Assembly: GCA_018716295.1 (NCBI GenBank)
Contig: DVKC01000044.1
Coordinates: 1 to 41,450, forward strand
Direction of reading: 5' to 3'
From: Candidatus Avimuribaculum pullicola
GTDB taxonomy: Bacteria; Bacteroidota; Bacteroidia; Bacteroidales; Muribaculaceae
Length of the DNA stretch: 41,450 nucleotides
The translations under genes and the position numbers were made by a program. The notes under the pieces were generated by a model. That model made no database searches. It was not told where the DNA came from and saw only the letters and a program-made list of their open reading frames with translations. Of this stretch, positions 1 through 8,800 are shown piece by piece. The first letter of the stretch is position 1, and every line of letters starts with the position of its first letter.

Positions 1-135
1 ATAATTTTATCGTCAACCTATTGGGTGCAATTGCTGCATACTGTTGCTTTCCGAAAAAGCCGTGTATCAATGTTACGAGAACTCTTGACACACAGCTCGC
101 TTTGTTTTGAATTCGTCGAACTCACGTTAAACTAA
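1..135 (+). CDS. 3' tail of an unrecognised open frame (partial)
   Basis: Frame 1 is open from the first base of the window to a TAA at 133-135, giving 44 codons that end in ...EFVELTLN. It contains one internal ATG at 70. I do not recognise a family, and the reading may be chance. It sits on the element side of the tRNA-Phe 3' fragment at 316-357, so if real it would be the last gene of the integrated element. The stretch 136-315 is AT-rich and I see no gene, repeat or terminator in it. Confidence 0.2.
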   Translation: MILSSTYWVQLLHTVAFRKSRVSMLRELLTHSSLCFEFVELTLN

Positions 136-315
136 GAAAAACCATCATGACATAACAATTAAATATCCGACAAGCAATAAGTATTATTATACGAGATAAA
201 TGAATTTATTATTAATCTGAAAACACTCTCTGTTTTCTCCCATGTATTAACCATAAGAGTTTGGATTTAAGTATTTAATTGATATACAACAATTTCATTG
301 CTTATTAATTTATTA

Positions 316-357
316 CTGAAAATCCTTGTGTCCCCGGTTCGATTCCTGGTGGTACCA
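316..357 (+). other. 3' half of tRNA-Phe (GAA), probable attachment-site duplicate
   Basis: The sequence runs like a tRNA from the anticodon loop (CTGAAAA at 316-322, anticodon GAA at 318-320) through the 3' anticodon stem, the variable loop, the T arm (333-337, loop TTCGATT, 345-349), the 3' acceptor strand (350-356) and discriminator A357. The 5' half (acceptor, D arm, 5' anticodon stem) is absent: upstream is unrelated AT-rich DNA. The T stem has one C-T mismatch. A tRNA 3' segment starting at the anticodon loop is the classic core of a tyrosine-integrase att site, so I infer that an integrated element ends here, with the intact tRNA-Phe outside the window to the left. Confidence 0.8.
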
Positions 358-364
358 CGTTGAA

Positions 365-394
365 AAGGAGTTACATCACTGTAACTCCTTTTTT
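365..394 (+). terminator. Intrinsic terminator of the tRNA-Phe fragment
   Basis: A perfect 11-bp stem (365-375 with 380-390) with a 4-nt loop TCAC is followed by a T tract. It lies 7 nt after the tRNA 3' end, as expected for the original tRNA-Phe terminator, which supports 316-357 being the original chromosomal 3' end. Confidence 0.85.
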
Positions 395-452
395 GTTATT
401 CTCCCACCCCAGCTTTATGGCTAAGTCTTTATTCGTTTTCTTCTTTAATCAT

Positions 453-460
453 TATCTTTG
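453..460 (+). promoter_or_regulatory. Putative -7 box for the HTH remnant/hsdMS operon
   Basis: TATCTTTG matches the Bacteroidota -7 consensus TAnnTTTG. No TTG is found at the right distance for a -33 element, so it may be weak or regulated. It precedes the decayed regulator at 495-641 and hsdM at 658. Confidence 0.45.
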
Positions 461-494
461 CAAATATCATCAATCTATTATCGCATTTTTGTAA

Positions 495-641
495 TACAGG
501 AAAACATGGGGTTGGTTTGACAGTTGTGGAAAAAATGAAGCGACCGTTTCACGTTGGTGTTCCAATGCGACACAACCCTCATTGGAAATGCTGACGAAGA
601 TAGCAGCCTTATTGAATGCGAAAAGATTGATTAGCAACTGA
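495..641 (+). pseudogene. Remnant of an XRE-family HTH regulator (5' end lost)
   Basis: The frame from 495 to the TGA at 639-641 encodes 48 residues containing GKNEATVSRWCSN and QPSLEMLTKIAALLN, the recognition-helix and C-terminal half of a small XRE/Cro-type HTH. The frame is closed by TAA at 492-494, with no start codon before the motif, so the N-terminal helices are missing. The end is also degraded relative to the usual NVDxxELI-type ending. Small XRE proteins often stand directly before hsdM in Bacteroidota type I loci; here the gene ends 16 nt before hsdM. I infer a dead operon regulator, still transcribed as leader of hsdM. Confidence 0.7.
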
Positions 642-657
642 ATAGAAATATAAAGCC

Positions 658-2223
658 ATGGTAAAAAAACAACTGAAAGAGAAAAGCATAGAAGAAACCC
701 TTTGGGAGTCCGCCAATAAATTACGTGGTTCGGTAGAGCCGTCGGAATACAAGCATGTCGTGTTGAGCCTTATATTCTTGAAATACGCCTATGACCGTTT
801 TGTGGAGCGGCGCAATGAATTGATTGCAGACGGCAAAGATGCATTTGTAAACCAGCCAGTGTTTTATAATGCCAAGAACATATTTTACTTAAATGAAATC
901 AGTCGTTGGGATTACCTGATGGAGAATGCCAAGCAGAATGACATCGCCATCAAGATTGATGCTGCTTTGGCACAGGTGGAGAATGACAACCCTTCGTTGA
1001 AAGGAGCTTTGCCGAGTAATTACTACTCTGGATTAGGACTTGACCGTACCAAACTGGCGAGCCTGTTGGATGTAATCGGCAACATTGATACGCAGAAAGA
1101 CAAGGAGCACGACTTGATAGGCCGTGTCTATGAATACTTCTTAGGTAAGTTTGCGATAGCCGAAGGCAAGGGCAAAGGCGAATATTACACGCCCAAGACA
1201 ATTGTCAACCTCATTGCGGAGATGATACAGCCATATCGGGGCAAGATATACGACCCCTGCTGCGGTTCGGGCGGTATGTTCGTTCAGAGCATGAAGTTTA
1301 TCGAGGCGCACCACGGCAACAAGAAAGACATTTCCGTCTATGGACAGGAATATACCAACACCACTTACAAGTTGGCAAAAATGAACTTGGCCATTCGAGG
1401 TATAGCCTGCAACTTGGGCGAACGTGCCGCCGATACTTTTCATGACGACCAACACAAGGACTTGAAGGCTGACTTCATCATGGCCAATCCTCCTTTCAAT
1501 CAGAAGTCTTGGCGTGCGGAGAATGAACTGGCTAACGATCCACGTTGGCAGGGATATGAAGTGCCTCCTACGAGCAATGCCAACTACGGCTGGATTTTGA
1601 ATATCGTTTCCAAATTATCGGTCAACGGCATGGCGGGTTTCTTGCTTGCCAACGGTGCGTTGAGCGGCGACGGCACAGAACTGAACATCCGCCGTCAGTT
1701 GTTGAAGAACCATCTGGTGGAAGCCATCGTCGTCCTTCCGCGCAATATGTTTTATTCTACGGATATCAGCGTGACGCTATGGATATTGGCTGGCAACCGC
1801 AAAACCCGCACCGTAGAGCAGAACGGTGAGCTGGTGAAATACCGCAACCGGGAAAACGAGGTGCTTTTCATCGATTTGCGCCAATGGGGAGAACCTTTCG
1901 AGAAGAAATACATCCAGTTCTCACCGGAACAAATCGCCAAAATAGCTGAAAACTTTCATAATTGGCAACGCGAAGGTCATGAACAAACCTATCGCAATGT
2001 TCCCGAATACTGTTATTCTGCCACGCTGGAAGAAATCGAAACAAAAGGATGGTCACTTGTACCCAGCAAATACATTGAGTTCAAGAACCTGGATGAAGGC
2101 ATTGACTTCGACACAAAGATGAAGCAACTTCAAAGCGAAATGCAAGAACTGCTCCGTAAGGAAGAGGAAAGCAAAAAGGAATTGTTGAACTTGTTTAAAG
2201 AGTTGGGGTATGGGCTTGAATAA
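658..2223 (+). CDS. hsdM: Type I restriction-modification system, methyltransferase subunit HsdM
   Basis: This is the modification subunit that transfers a methyl group from S-adenosylmethionine to the N6 of adenine, in an M2S complex with HsdS and an R2M2S complex with HsdR. The 521 residues show an N-terminal HsdM helical domain (about 10-145) and the N6 adenine methyltransferase domain. Motif I DPCCGSGG (SAM binding) is at 199-206 and catalytic motif IV NPPF at 277-280. The C-terminal segment after about 480 is charged and helical, as expected for contact with HsdS. Length is normal for the family and both key motifs are intact, so it should be active. The start is the first ATG of the frame. 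Its end overlaps hsdS by 14 nt, indicating translational coupling. Confidence 0.96.
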   Translation: MVKKQLKEKSIEETLWESANKLRGSVEPSEYKHVVLSLIFLKYAYDRFVERRNELIADGKDAFVNQPVFYNAKNIFYLNEISRWDYLMENAKQNDIAIKIDAALAQVENDNPSLKGALPSNYYSGLGLDRTKLASLLDVIGNIDTQKDKEHDLIGRVYEYFLGKFAIAEGKGKGEYYTPKTIVNLIAEMIQPYRGKIYDPCCGSGGMFVQSMKFIEAHHGNKKDISVYGQEYTNTTYKLAKMNLAIRGIACNLGERAADTFHDDQHKDLKADFIMANPPFNQKSWRAENELANDPRWQGYEVPPTSNANYGWILNIVSKLSVNGMAGFLLANGALSGDGTELNIRRQLLKNHLVEAIVVLPRNMFYSTDISVTLWILAGNRKTRTVEQNGELVKYRNRENEVLFIDLRQWGEPFEKKYIQFSPEQIAKIAENFHNWQREGHEQTYRNVPEYCYSATLEEIETKGWSLVPSKYIEFKNLDEGIDFDTKMKQLQSEMQELLRKEEESKKELLNLFKELGYGLE

Positions 2224-3382
2224 GGCAGAATATAAACGGCTGGGTGATTACATCCGCGAGGTGGATGTAAGAAATCGAGATTTGGAAGTGACGAAACTGA
2301 TGGGAATAAACATCGGTAAGTATTTTATGCCCTCTGTAGCCAATGTTATAGGGACGGATTTATCAAATTATAAGATTGTAGGAAAGGGACAATTTGCTTG
2401 TAATCTTATGCATGTAGGACGAGATGAGAAGATACCTATTGCCTTACTTGACACAAATGAACGAATCATAGTATCTCCAGCTTATTGGGTCTTTGAGGTT
2501 TCTGGTACGACTCAACTACTTCCAGCGTATTTGATGCTTTGGTTTCGCCGCAATGAATTTGATAGAAATGCATGGTTCTATACAGATAGTGATGTTCGAG
2601 GAGGAATGTCGAAAGAAGCACTTATGGATATGACTTTACCCATCCCTATCATAGAACAGCAACAAAAGATTGTATCCGAATTCGAAGCTATTACCCACCG
2701 CATTCGCCTTAATGAGCAAATCATTGTCAAGCTGGAAGAAACAGCACAAGCCCACTACCGCAAGATGTTTGTGGATGGCATCGACAAGGAGAATCTGCCG
2801 GATGGGTGGAGAATGGGAACGCTTGGAGAGGTCGCGGAAATAAATACAGATAAGATTTCTGCCAAGGATAATTTTGTCGAAATTAGATATTTGGATAGTA
2901 GTAGTGTGACCCAGAATGTTTTTGATGAATATCAGATTATTAATGTTCTGCAAGATGAAATTCCAAGTAGAGCAAAAAGAAAAATCAAACGCAATGATAT
3001 AGTGTATTCAACAGTTCGGCCGAATTTAAAACATTACGGGATTATAAAAGATACTGTTGAAAACATAATCGTTTCTACGGCATTTGCTGTTGTACGTTCT
3101 TGCTGTAGTCCTATTTCAAATGAATTACTCTATTTGATACTTACAGACGAGAAGAATACAGAGTATTTACAAGGCATAGCAGAAATGAGCAAGGCAACTT
3201 ATCCATCAATCACGCCGGAAGATATTTCGGCATTAAAGATTGTTATTCCTATTGAATCTGTAAGCATATCCAATATGAACCAAAGTATAAAATATTGCTT
3301 TGATTTTATGTACTATAAACATCAAGAAAATAAGAAATTAAAAGAATTACAGTCTTTACTTTTGGCAAAGATGGGGCAATAA
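2210..3382 (+). CDS. hsdS: Type I restriction-modification system, specificity subunit HsdS
   Basis: HsdS recognises the split DNA target and docks two HsdM subunits. The 390 residues carry two target-recognition domains. TRD1 (about 8-160) begins with LGDYIREVDVRNRD and ends with the conserved IPIIEQQQKIV; the central helix (about 150-190) includes EETAQAHYRKMF; TRD2 (about 200-350) begins WRMGTLGEVAEI; and a terminal helix ends in LQSLLLAKMGQ. Both half-sites are therefore present and the subunit looks complete. It starts inside the end of hsdM. I see no second hsdS, recombinase or inverted TRD repeat nearby, so there is no sign of phase-variable specificity in this window. The TRD sequence is AT-richer than hsdM, as is usual for exchanged recognition domains. 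Confidence 0.95.
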   Translation: MGLNKAEYKRLGDYIREVDVRNRDLEVTKLMGINIGKYFMPSVANVIGTDLSNYKIVGKGQFACNLMHVGRDEKIPIALLDTNERIIVSPAYWVFEVSGTTQLLPAYLMLWFRRNEFDRNAWFYTDSDVRGGMSKEALMDMTLPIPIIEQQQKIVSEFEAITHRIRLNEQIIVKLEETAQAHYRKMFVDGIDKENLPDGWRMGTLGEVAEINTDKISAKDNFVEIRYLDSSSVTQNVFDEYQIINVLQDEIPSRAKRKIKRNDIVYSTVRPNLKHYGIIKDTVENIIVSTAFAVVRSCCSPISNELLYLILTDEKNTEYLQGIAEMSKATYPSITPEDISALKIVIPIESVSISNMNQSIKYCFDFMYYKHQENKKLKELQSLLLAKMGQ

Positions 3383-3393
3383 TAAAATATAAA

Positions 3394-3960
3394 ATGAATA
3401 TGGATACTACAACTGTAATAGCTATAGTTGGCTGGATCATTGCCATATGTAGCTTATACTTAAATTTTAAATTTAAAAAAGAGGACCGATCACTTAATTG
3501 GAAAAAAGAATCTTATTCACAGTATTTGAAAAAATCAGACGAAATAATTGAGTCTATTCGTAGAAGTCCGAATATGACATGGAATATGATAACGGAACTT
3601 AATCAATTTGCTGTAGAATCTGATCCTGATAAATTAATTGAAATAGCATGTTCCATCAATGAGAAGATCATTGAACTAATTAAAACGAGTATATTATCGC
3701 TGTCTATTTTGCGACAAGAATTAAGATCTGTATTATTGGTTGCTTCAGACGAAATGTCTGAACATATTAATAAATTAATCGATTTAATTACTAAATATAA
3801 TTCAAACATGGAATCATGCTTGTCAAAAATTTCTCCACAAAATATGGAGTCTTTTAAGTGTTTTGAATCAATAGTACAAAATATTGATTTGAGTTCATTT
3901 GAAAAATATAATAAAGATATTTTAAATCAAATGCGAAAAGAATTACAAATAACAAAATAG
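3394..3960 (+). CDS. Small membrane-anchored coiled-coil protein within the type I R-M operon
   Basis: I do not recognise a family. The 188 residues begin with a single hydrophobic segment (TVIAIVGWIIAICSLYLNF, about residues 7-25) followed by a basic stretch, which suggests an N-terminal anchor with the rest in the cytoplasm. The remainder is helical and charged, with heptad-like segments (about 60-185) and no obvious catalytic motif. The gene starts 11 nt after hsdS on the same strand and is distinctly AT-rich, with codon use unlike hsdM or hsdR, suggesting separate acquisition. Position between hsdS and hsdR makes it an R-M-linked accessory gene by context only. A membrane sensor or adaptor role is possible but unsupported by any motif. 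Confidence 0.75.
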   Translation: MNMDTTTVIAIVGWIIAICSLYLNFKFKKEDRSLNWKKESYSQYLKKSDEIIESIRRSPNMTWNMITELNQFAVESDPDKLIEIACSINEKIIELIKTSILSLSILRQELRSVLLVASDEMSEHINKLIDLITKYNSNMESCLSKISPQNMESFKCFESIVQNIDLSSFEKYNKDILNQMRKELQITK

Positions 3961-3962
3961 TT

Positions 3963-4078
3963 ATGCCACATTTCAACGAACATGCCCTCGAACTCTCCAT
4001 TATGGAACTGTTTCGGCAAGAGGTTACACGTACACAAGCGGAGAAGAAATCCATAAGGTGGTAAGCGATGTCTTGCTT
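3963..4078 (+). pseudogene. Broken copy of the hsdR 5' end
   Basis: This stretch aligns with the first ~117 nt of the intact hsdR beginning at 5818, with about a dozen differences by eye. It starts with ATGCCACA.TTCAACGAACA and ends at GATGTCTTGCTT, after which similarity stops. A 1-nt deletion near 4022 shifts the frame, giving a stop after 33 codons. Before the deletion most differences are at third codon positions, so the two copies diverged while both were functional. The fragment is therefore better explained as the relic of a homologous, resident hsdR than as a recent local duplication. It lies exactly where hsdR would follow the upstream gene, 2 nt after its stop. Bases 4079-4123 hold nothing recognisable. 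Confidence 0.85.
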
Positions 4079-4123
4079 CGGAAGAATATAAGTTTCATAT
4101 ATGATAAATAAAAATTAGATGCT

Positions 4124-5809
4124 ATGGCACTACCTATAAATATAGAAGACTTGCTCAATAAGCGAAAGATTGAGTCTAATCGTATAGAGTTCAAGGCAGG
4201 TTGGAATCCGGATAAGATTTACCACACCATTTGTGCCTTTGCTACTGATTTGGATAACATCGGTGGTGGGTATATCCTTGTGGGTGTTGAAGAGGAAAAC
4301 GGAATCGCAAAACGACCTGTAAAAGGTTTGGCAGAAAACGAAATTGACCGTATTCTGAAAGATATGGTGGGCTATGATGCAAAAATCTCTCCACCCTACC
4401 TTACTAAAGTGTCTCCAGAAGAAGTGGACGGTAAAATCATTCTTGCCATTTGGGTGCCTGCCGGAATAAACCGACCTTATTCGGTGACAGAGAGTGTAGT
4501 TGCCAAGAAATCAATACCGAAATTTTATGTGCGAAGCAAATCCTCTACGATTGAGGCTAAAGGTGAAATCTTAGACGAAGTACGCGAGTTAGCCAATCGT
4601 GTACCGTTTGATGAACGGGGAAATGTGGCAGCCCAAATCGATGATATATCAAGTGTGCTTGTCTATGAACATCTCAAGAAAGTAGGGAGCAAGCTGGCAG
4701 AAGACTTTACATCAAAACCTCTGGTTGATATTCTTGATGAAATGGATTTATTGACAGGTCCGACAGAGGACAGACAGATAAAGAACTGTGCAATCATGAT
4801 GTTTTGTGAACATCCTGAACGATTCTTTCCTGTTACGCAAGTCGATATTGTACTGTTTCCTGAAGGCAGTATCAATAATCCTGATTTGATGATAGAAGTG
4901 CCCAAAATAGTTGGGCCAATCCCTAAAATTATCAATGATACCCTATCGTATCTTCGTACCAATGTTATCAAGAAGAAAATCATCAAACCAGCGGATACCG
5001 AAATATCGGATAAGATATTCAATTATCCTTATCAAGCATTTGAAGAAGCTGTGGTCAATGCCTTGTATCATCGCGATTATCAAGAACGCGAACCTGTGGA
5101 GATTACAGTAGAACCTACCCATGTGGATATATTAAGCTATGCCGGACCTGACAGGTCTATTAGTTCGGAAGCAATAAAGGCTGCGCGAAAGTTGAAGGCA
5201 CGAAGATACCGTAACCGTAGATTAGGTGATTTCTTGAAAGAACTGGATTTGACAGAAGGTAGAGCAACCGGAATTCCTACAATTCAAAAAGCCCTAAGAG
5301 ATAATGGTTCTATGGCAGCAACTATTGAAACTGATGAAGACAGGACATACTTTCTGCTAACTATTCCATGTCGGCATGGATTTGATGAAGAAATGCCCAA
5401 TGCATCTAATGAACAACAGAATATTCATGATAATGAACTTAGACACAGACTTGGACAAATATCCGTCCAAGTTGAAGAAGCAGTAAATCAATGTGTTATT
5501 AAAGAGAAGATGGAACTTGGACAGATACTTGGACAAATGTTTATCCAAGTCTGGGAGAAGTCACGTTCTGGAAATAATGTTCAAGGACTAATATCAAGCA
5601 CTATTGATTTATTATGTCTTTTAAAGGAAAATGATTTGTCAGCCAACACTTTAAGCAGAAATCTTTCTTTTGAATCTACTAAAGAATTAAAACGAAAAAT
5701 CATTCTTCCACTTATTAAACTTGGTTATGTTGCTATGACATATCCAGACAAGCCAACCAGTGCAAAACAAACTTATAAATTAACAGAAAAAGGCAAGACT
5801 CTTTTTTAG
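4124..5809 (+). CDS. AlbA_2 (Schlafen-type) / GHKL-like ATPase domain protein 1
   Basis: The 561 residues begin with an AlbA_2 domain (about 10-135; IEFKAGW and GGGYILVGVEE), a putative nucleic-acid-binding or nuclease-related fold also found in Schlafens. An HATPase_c_4/RecG-C-like domain follows, with an N-box-like EEAVVNALYHRDY around Asn312 and a later EGRATGIPTI glycine segment. A linker with two LGQ..QV repeats (about 443-475) leads to a C-terminal winged-helix segment (about 490-561). Such proteins are often annotated as transcriptional regulators or ATP-binding proteins, and their biochemical role is unsettled. It lies between the broken hsdR start and intact hsdR, 8 nt before the latter, so it is an R-M-linked accessory. 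No truncation is visible. Confidence 0.85.
   Translation: MALPINIEDLLNKRKIESNRIEFKAGWNPDKIYHTICAFATDLDNIGGGYILVGVEEENGIAKRPVKGLAENEIDRILKDMVGYDAKISPPYLTKVSPEEVDGKIILAIWVPAGINRPYSVTESVVAKKSIPKFYVRSKSSTIEAKGEILDEVRELANRVPFDERGNVAAQIDDISSVLVYEHLKKVGSKLAEDFTSKPLVDILDEMDLLTGPTEDRQIKNCAIMMFCEHPERFFPVTQVDIVLFPEGSINNPDLMIEVPKIVGPIPKIINDTLSYLRTNVIKKKIIKPADTEISDKIFNYPYQAFEEAVVNALYHRDYQEREPVEITVEPTHVDILSYAGPDRSISSEAIKAARKLKARRYRNRRLGDFLKELDLTEGRATGIPTIQKALRDNGSMAATIETDEDRTYFLLTIPCRHGFDEEMPNASNEQQNIHDNELRHRLGQISVQVEEAVNQCVIKEKMELGQILGQMFIQVWEKSRSGNNVQGLISSTIDLLCLLKENDLSANTLSRNLSFESTKELKRKIILPLIKLGYVAMTYPDKPTSAKQTYKLTEKGKTLF
5450..5549 (+). repeat. Two copies of a 22-nt palindromic repeat in the linker of AlbA_2 protein 1
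   Basis: Bases 5450-5471 and 5528-5549 each read CTTGGA-10 nt-TCCAAG, a 6-bp inverted repeat. They encode LGQ...QV twice in the same frame. Short repeated linkers between the ATPase and winged-helix domains are a recurrent trait of this protein class, and the other copy at 8990-10381 has one too. Confidence 0.6.
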
Positions 5810-5817
5810 TATATATT

Positions 5818-8800
5818 ATGCCACACTTCAACGAACACGCCCTCGAACTATCCATCATAGAACTGTTTCAGCAAGAGGGCTATACATACACAAGCGGAGA
5901 AGAAATCCATAAGGAAGTGAGCGATGTCTTGCTTCTGGATGATATGCGCCTGTATCTGCACAACCGATACAGAGCAGAAAGCATTACACCGTTAGAAATA
6001 GAGCAAACCCTCGCCGTGCTGACCGCCAATGTAGGCTTCTCTCTGTATGAACAGAATCGTCATACCTATCGGCTGATGACGGAAGGTTTTTCGTTGAAGC
6101 GTGATGATACGACTTTACCTGATTTGTTTATCGAGCCGATAGATTTCAGCAAAGACGGCATAAAAAACAATCTGTTCCGTATCGTCAATCAGTTGGAGAT
6201 ACAGGGTGCGGAGCGACGTATTCCCGATGGCATTGTTTATGTGAATGGTCTGCCTGTAGTGGTATTGGAGTTCAAAAGTGCCGTAAAAGAGGAAACAACT
6301 ATTATGGATGCCTATACCCAACTCACAGTACGCTACCGCCGTGATATTCCCGACCTGTTCAAATACAACGCTTTTGCTGTAATTAGTGACGGTGTGAACA
6401 ACAAGTATGGCTCTTTGTTTTCTCCTTACGATTTCTTTTATGTGTGGCGAAAAGTAGAAGCAGACGATAAGGCAACAGACGGCATCAATTCTCTCTTGAC
6501 AATGGTAAAAGGGTTGTTCCGGAAAGAAAGGCTGTTGAGCGTGATAAAAGATTTTGTATTCTTCCCCGATTCATCGAAGAATGAGAAGAAGGTGGTTTGC
6601 CGCTATCCGCAATTCTTTGCCACACACAAGCTGTTTGATAATATTCGCTTGCACTCCAAACTTCAAGAAGGTGGCGATGGGAAAGGAGGTACTTACTTTG
6701 GGGCAACGGGTTGCGGCAAGAGCATCACGATGCTGTTTCTCAGTCGTATGTTGATGCGGAGCAAGGAATTTGCCAGCCCAACGATTGTATTGATAACCGA
6801 CCGTACCGACTTGGACGACCAACTTTCCAAACTGTTTGGTACGGCCAAGAAGTTCATCGGTGATGAATGCGTGGTGGAAGTAGAAAGCCGAGACAAGTTG
6901 CGCGAGCATTTGGCCGGACGAACCAGCGGAGGCGTGTTCCTGACAACCATTCATAAGTTCACGGAAGACACGCGGCTTTTGTCGGAACGAGCCAATATCA
7001 TTTGCATATCCGACGAGGCGCACCGTTCACAGACCAACCTTTCCTTGCAGGTCAAGCAGACAGATAAGGGTGTAAAGCGCAATTATGGCTTTGCCAAGTA
7101 TCTGCACGATTCGTTGCCCAACGCCACGTATGTAGGTTTTACAGGCACACCGATTGATGCCACGATTGACGTGTTTGGCGAAGTGGTGGATGCCTATACG
7201 ATGACCGAATCAGTGACAGATGACATTACGCGGCGCATTGTGTATGAAGGACGTGCCGCCAAAGTGTTACTCGACAACAATAAGTTGCAGGAAATAGAGC
7301 AGTATTACAAGCAATGCGCCGAAGAAGGAGCGAATGAATACCAGATAGAAGAGAGTAAAAAAGCTGTGACCAAGATGGAGCGCATCTTAGGTGACTCCGA
7401 CCGTCTGCAAGCCGTAGCCGAAGACTTTATTGCTCACTATGAGAAACGAGTAGAAGAAGGGAGCACGGTAGAGGGCAAGGTTATGTTTGTTTGCTCAAAC
7501 CGAACCATCGCTTTCAACCTTTATAAACAGATTATCGCTTTGCGTCCAGAGTGGGCAAAGATGCCCGGCGAAGAAGCGCATGAATACCATTATATGATGG
7601 CGGCAGAACCGCGTATTCCTTATGGAAATCAAGAACTCCCTATCGAGAAAATAAAGCTGATAATGACCCGAAGCAAGGACGATGAACCAGAACTTTACAA
7701 CTTGCTGGGGACAGATGAAGACCGCCGTGCTTGGGCAGAGGAGTTTAAAAAGCCGAAATCAAACTTCAAGATTGCCATTGTGGTCGATATGTGGACAACC
7801 GGTTTTGATGTGGATTGTCTGGATACGATGTACATTGACAAGCCTTTGCAACAACACACATTGGTGCAGACCATTTCACGGGTTAACCGTGTTTATCCAG
7901 GAAAGGAAAAAGGCTTGGTGGTGGATTATATCGGTATCAAAAGCAACATGAATGTGGCATTGAAACGCTATGCACAAGGTGATGCCAACTTAGATTCGGT
8001 AGAAAGCATTGAGCAGTCCGTTGCTATGGTGAAAGATGTGTTGGATGTTATCCGACGGATGTTCGGTGGATTTGATTACTCGGTGTTTACGACTGGAACA
8101 CCCTTGGAACAACTGGATTGCTTGAACAAAGGAGCCGAGTTCATGCAACGCACCAAGGAACAGGAAAACTTGTTCATGAGACACGCCAAGAAGTTGAAAT
8201 CGGCGTTTAACTTGTGCAGCAACAATGAAGAAATCAGTGAGGCTGAACGCGAGGAAATCCATTATTTCACGGGTGTACGTTCCATTATCTATAAATTGAC
8301 TATTGGTGACACACCAGATGCTTCGCAGATGAACCGCCGTGTCAGCGAGATGATAGAAGAAGCGATACAATCAGAAGGCGTAGAAGAAATCATCCAAATA
8401 GGCAACGACAAAGAAAATTTGGATGTGTTGAGCGAGGAATATATGGAACGCCTCAATAAATTGAAGTTGCCCAACACCAAGGTAAAACTAATGGAACGCC
8501 TGTTGAAAACCGTTATCACGGAATTCAAGAAAGTAAACAAGGTAAAAGGCATGGACTTCTCCAAACGGCTGAATGCCTTGGTGGACAAATACAACGACCG
8601 TCGGGACAGTGTCATTTTTGCGGATGAAGTGTTGACCGAAGTAGCCAATCAGATGGCAGACTTGTTGAAGGAGTTGAACAAGGAAAAGAAATCTTTCCTT
8701 GATTTAGGCATTAGCTATGAAGAAAAAGCCTTTTACGATATTCTTAAATCCATAGCCAAGCAATTTGGATTTGAATATCCCGAAGACAAGCTCTTGAAAC

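Noticed and set aside
316..357. Functional tRNA-Phe
   Set aside because: The 5' acceptor, D arm and 5' anticodon stem are missing and the T stem has a mismatch.
2210..3382. Phase-variable hsdS shufflon
   Set aside because: Only one hsdS, no recombinase gene and no inverted TRD repeats are visible nearby.
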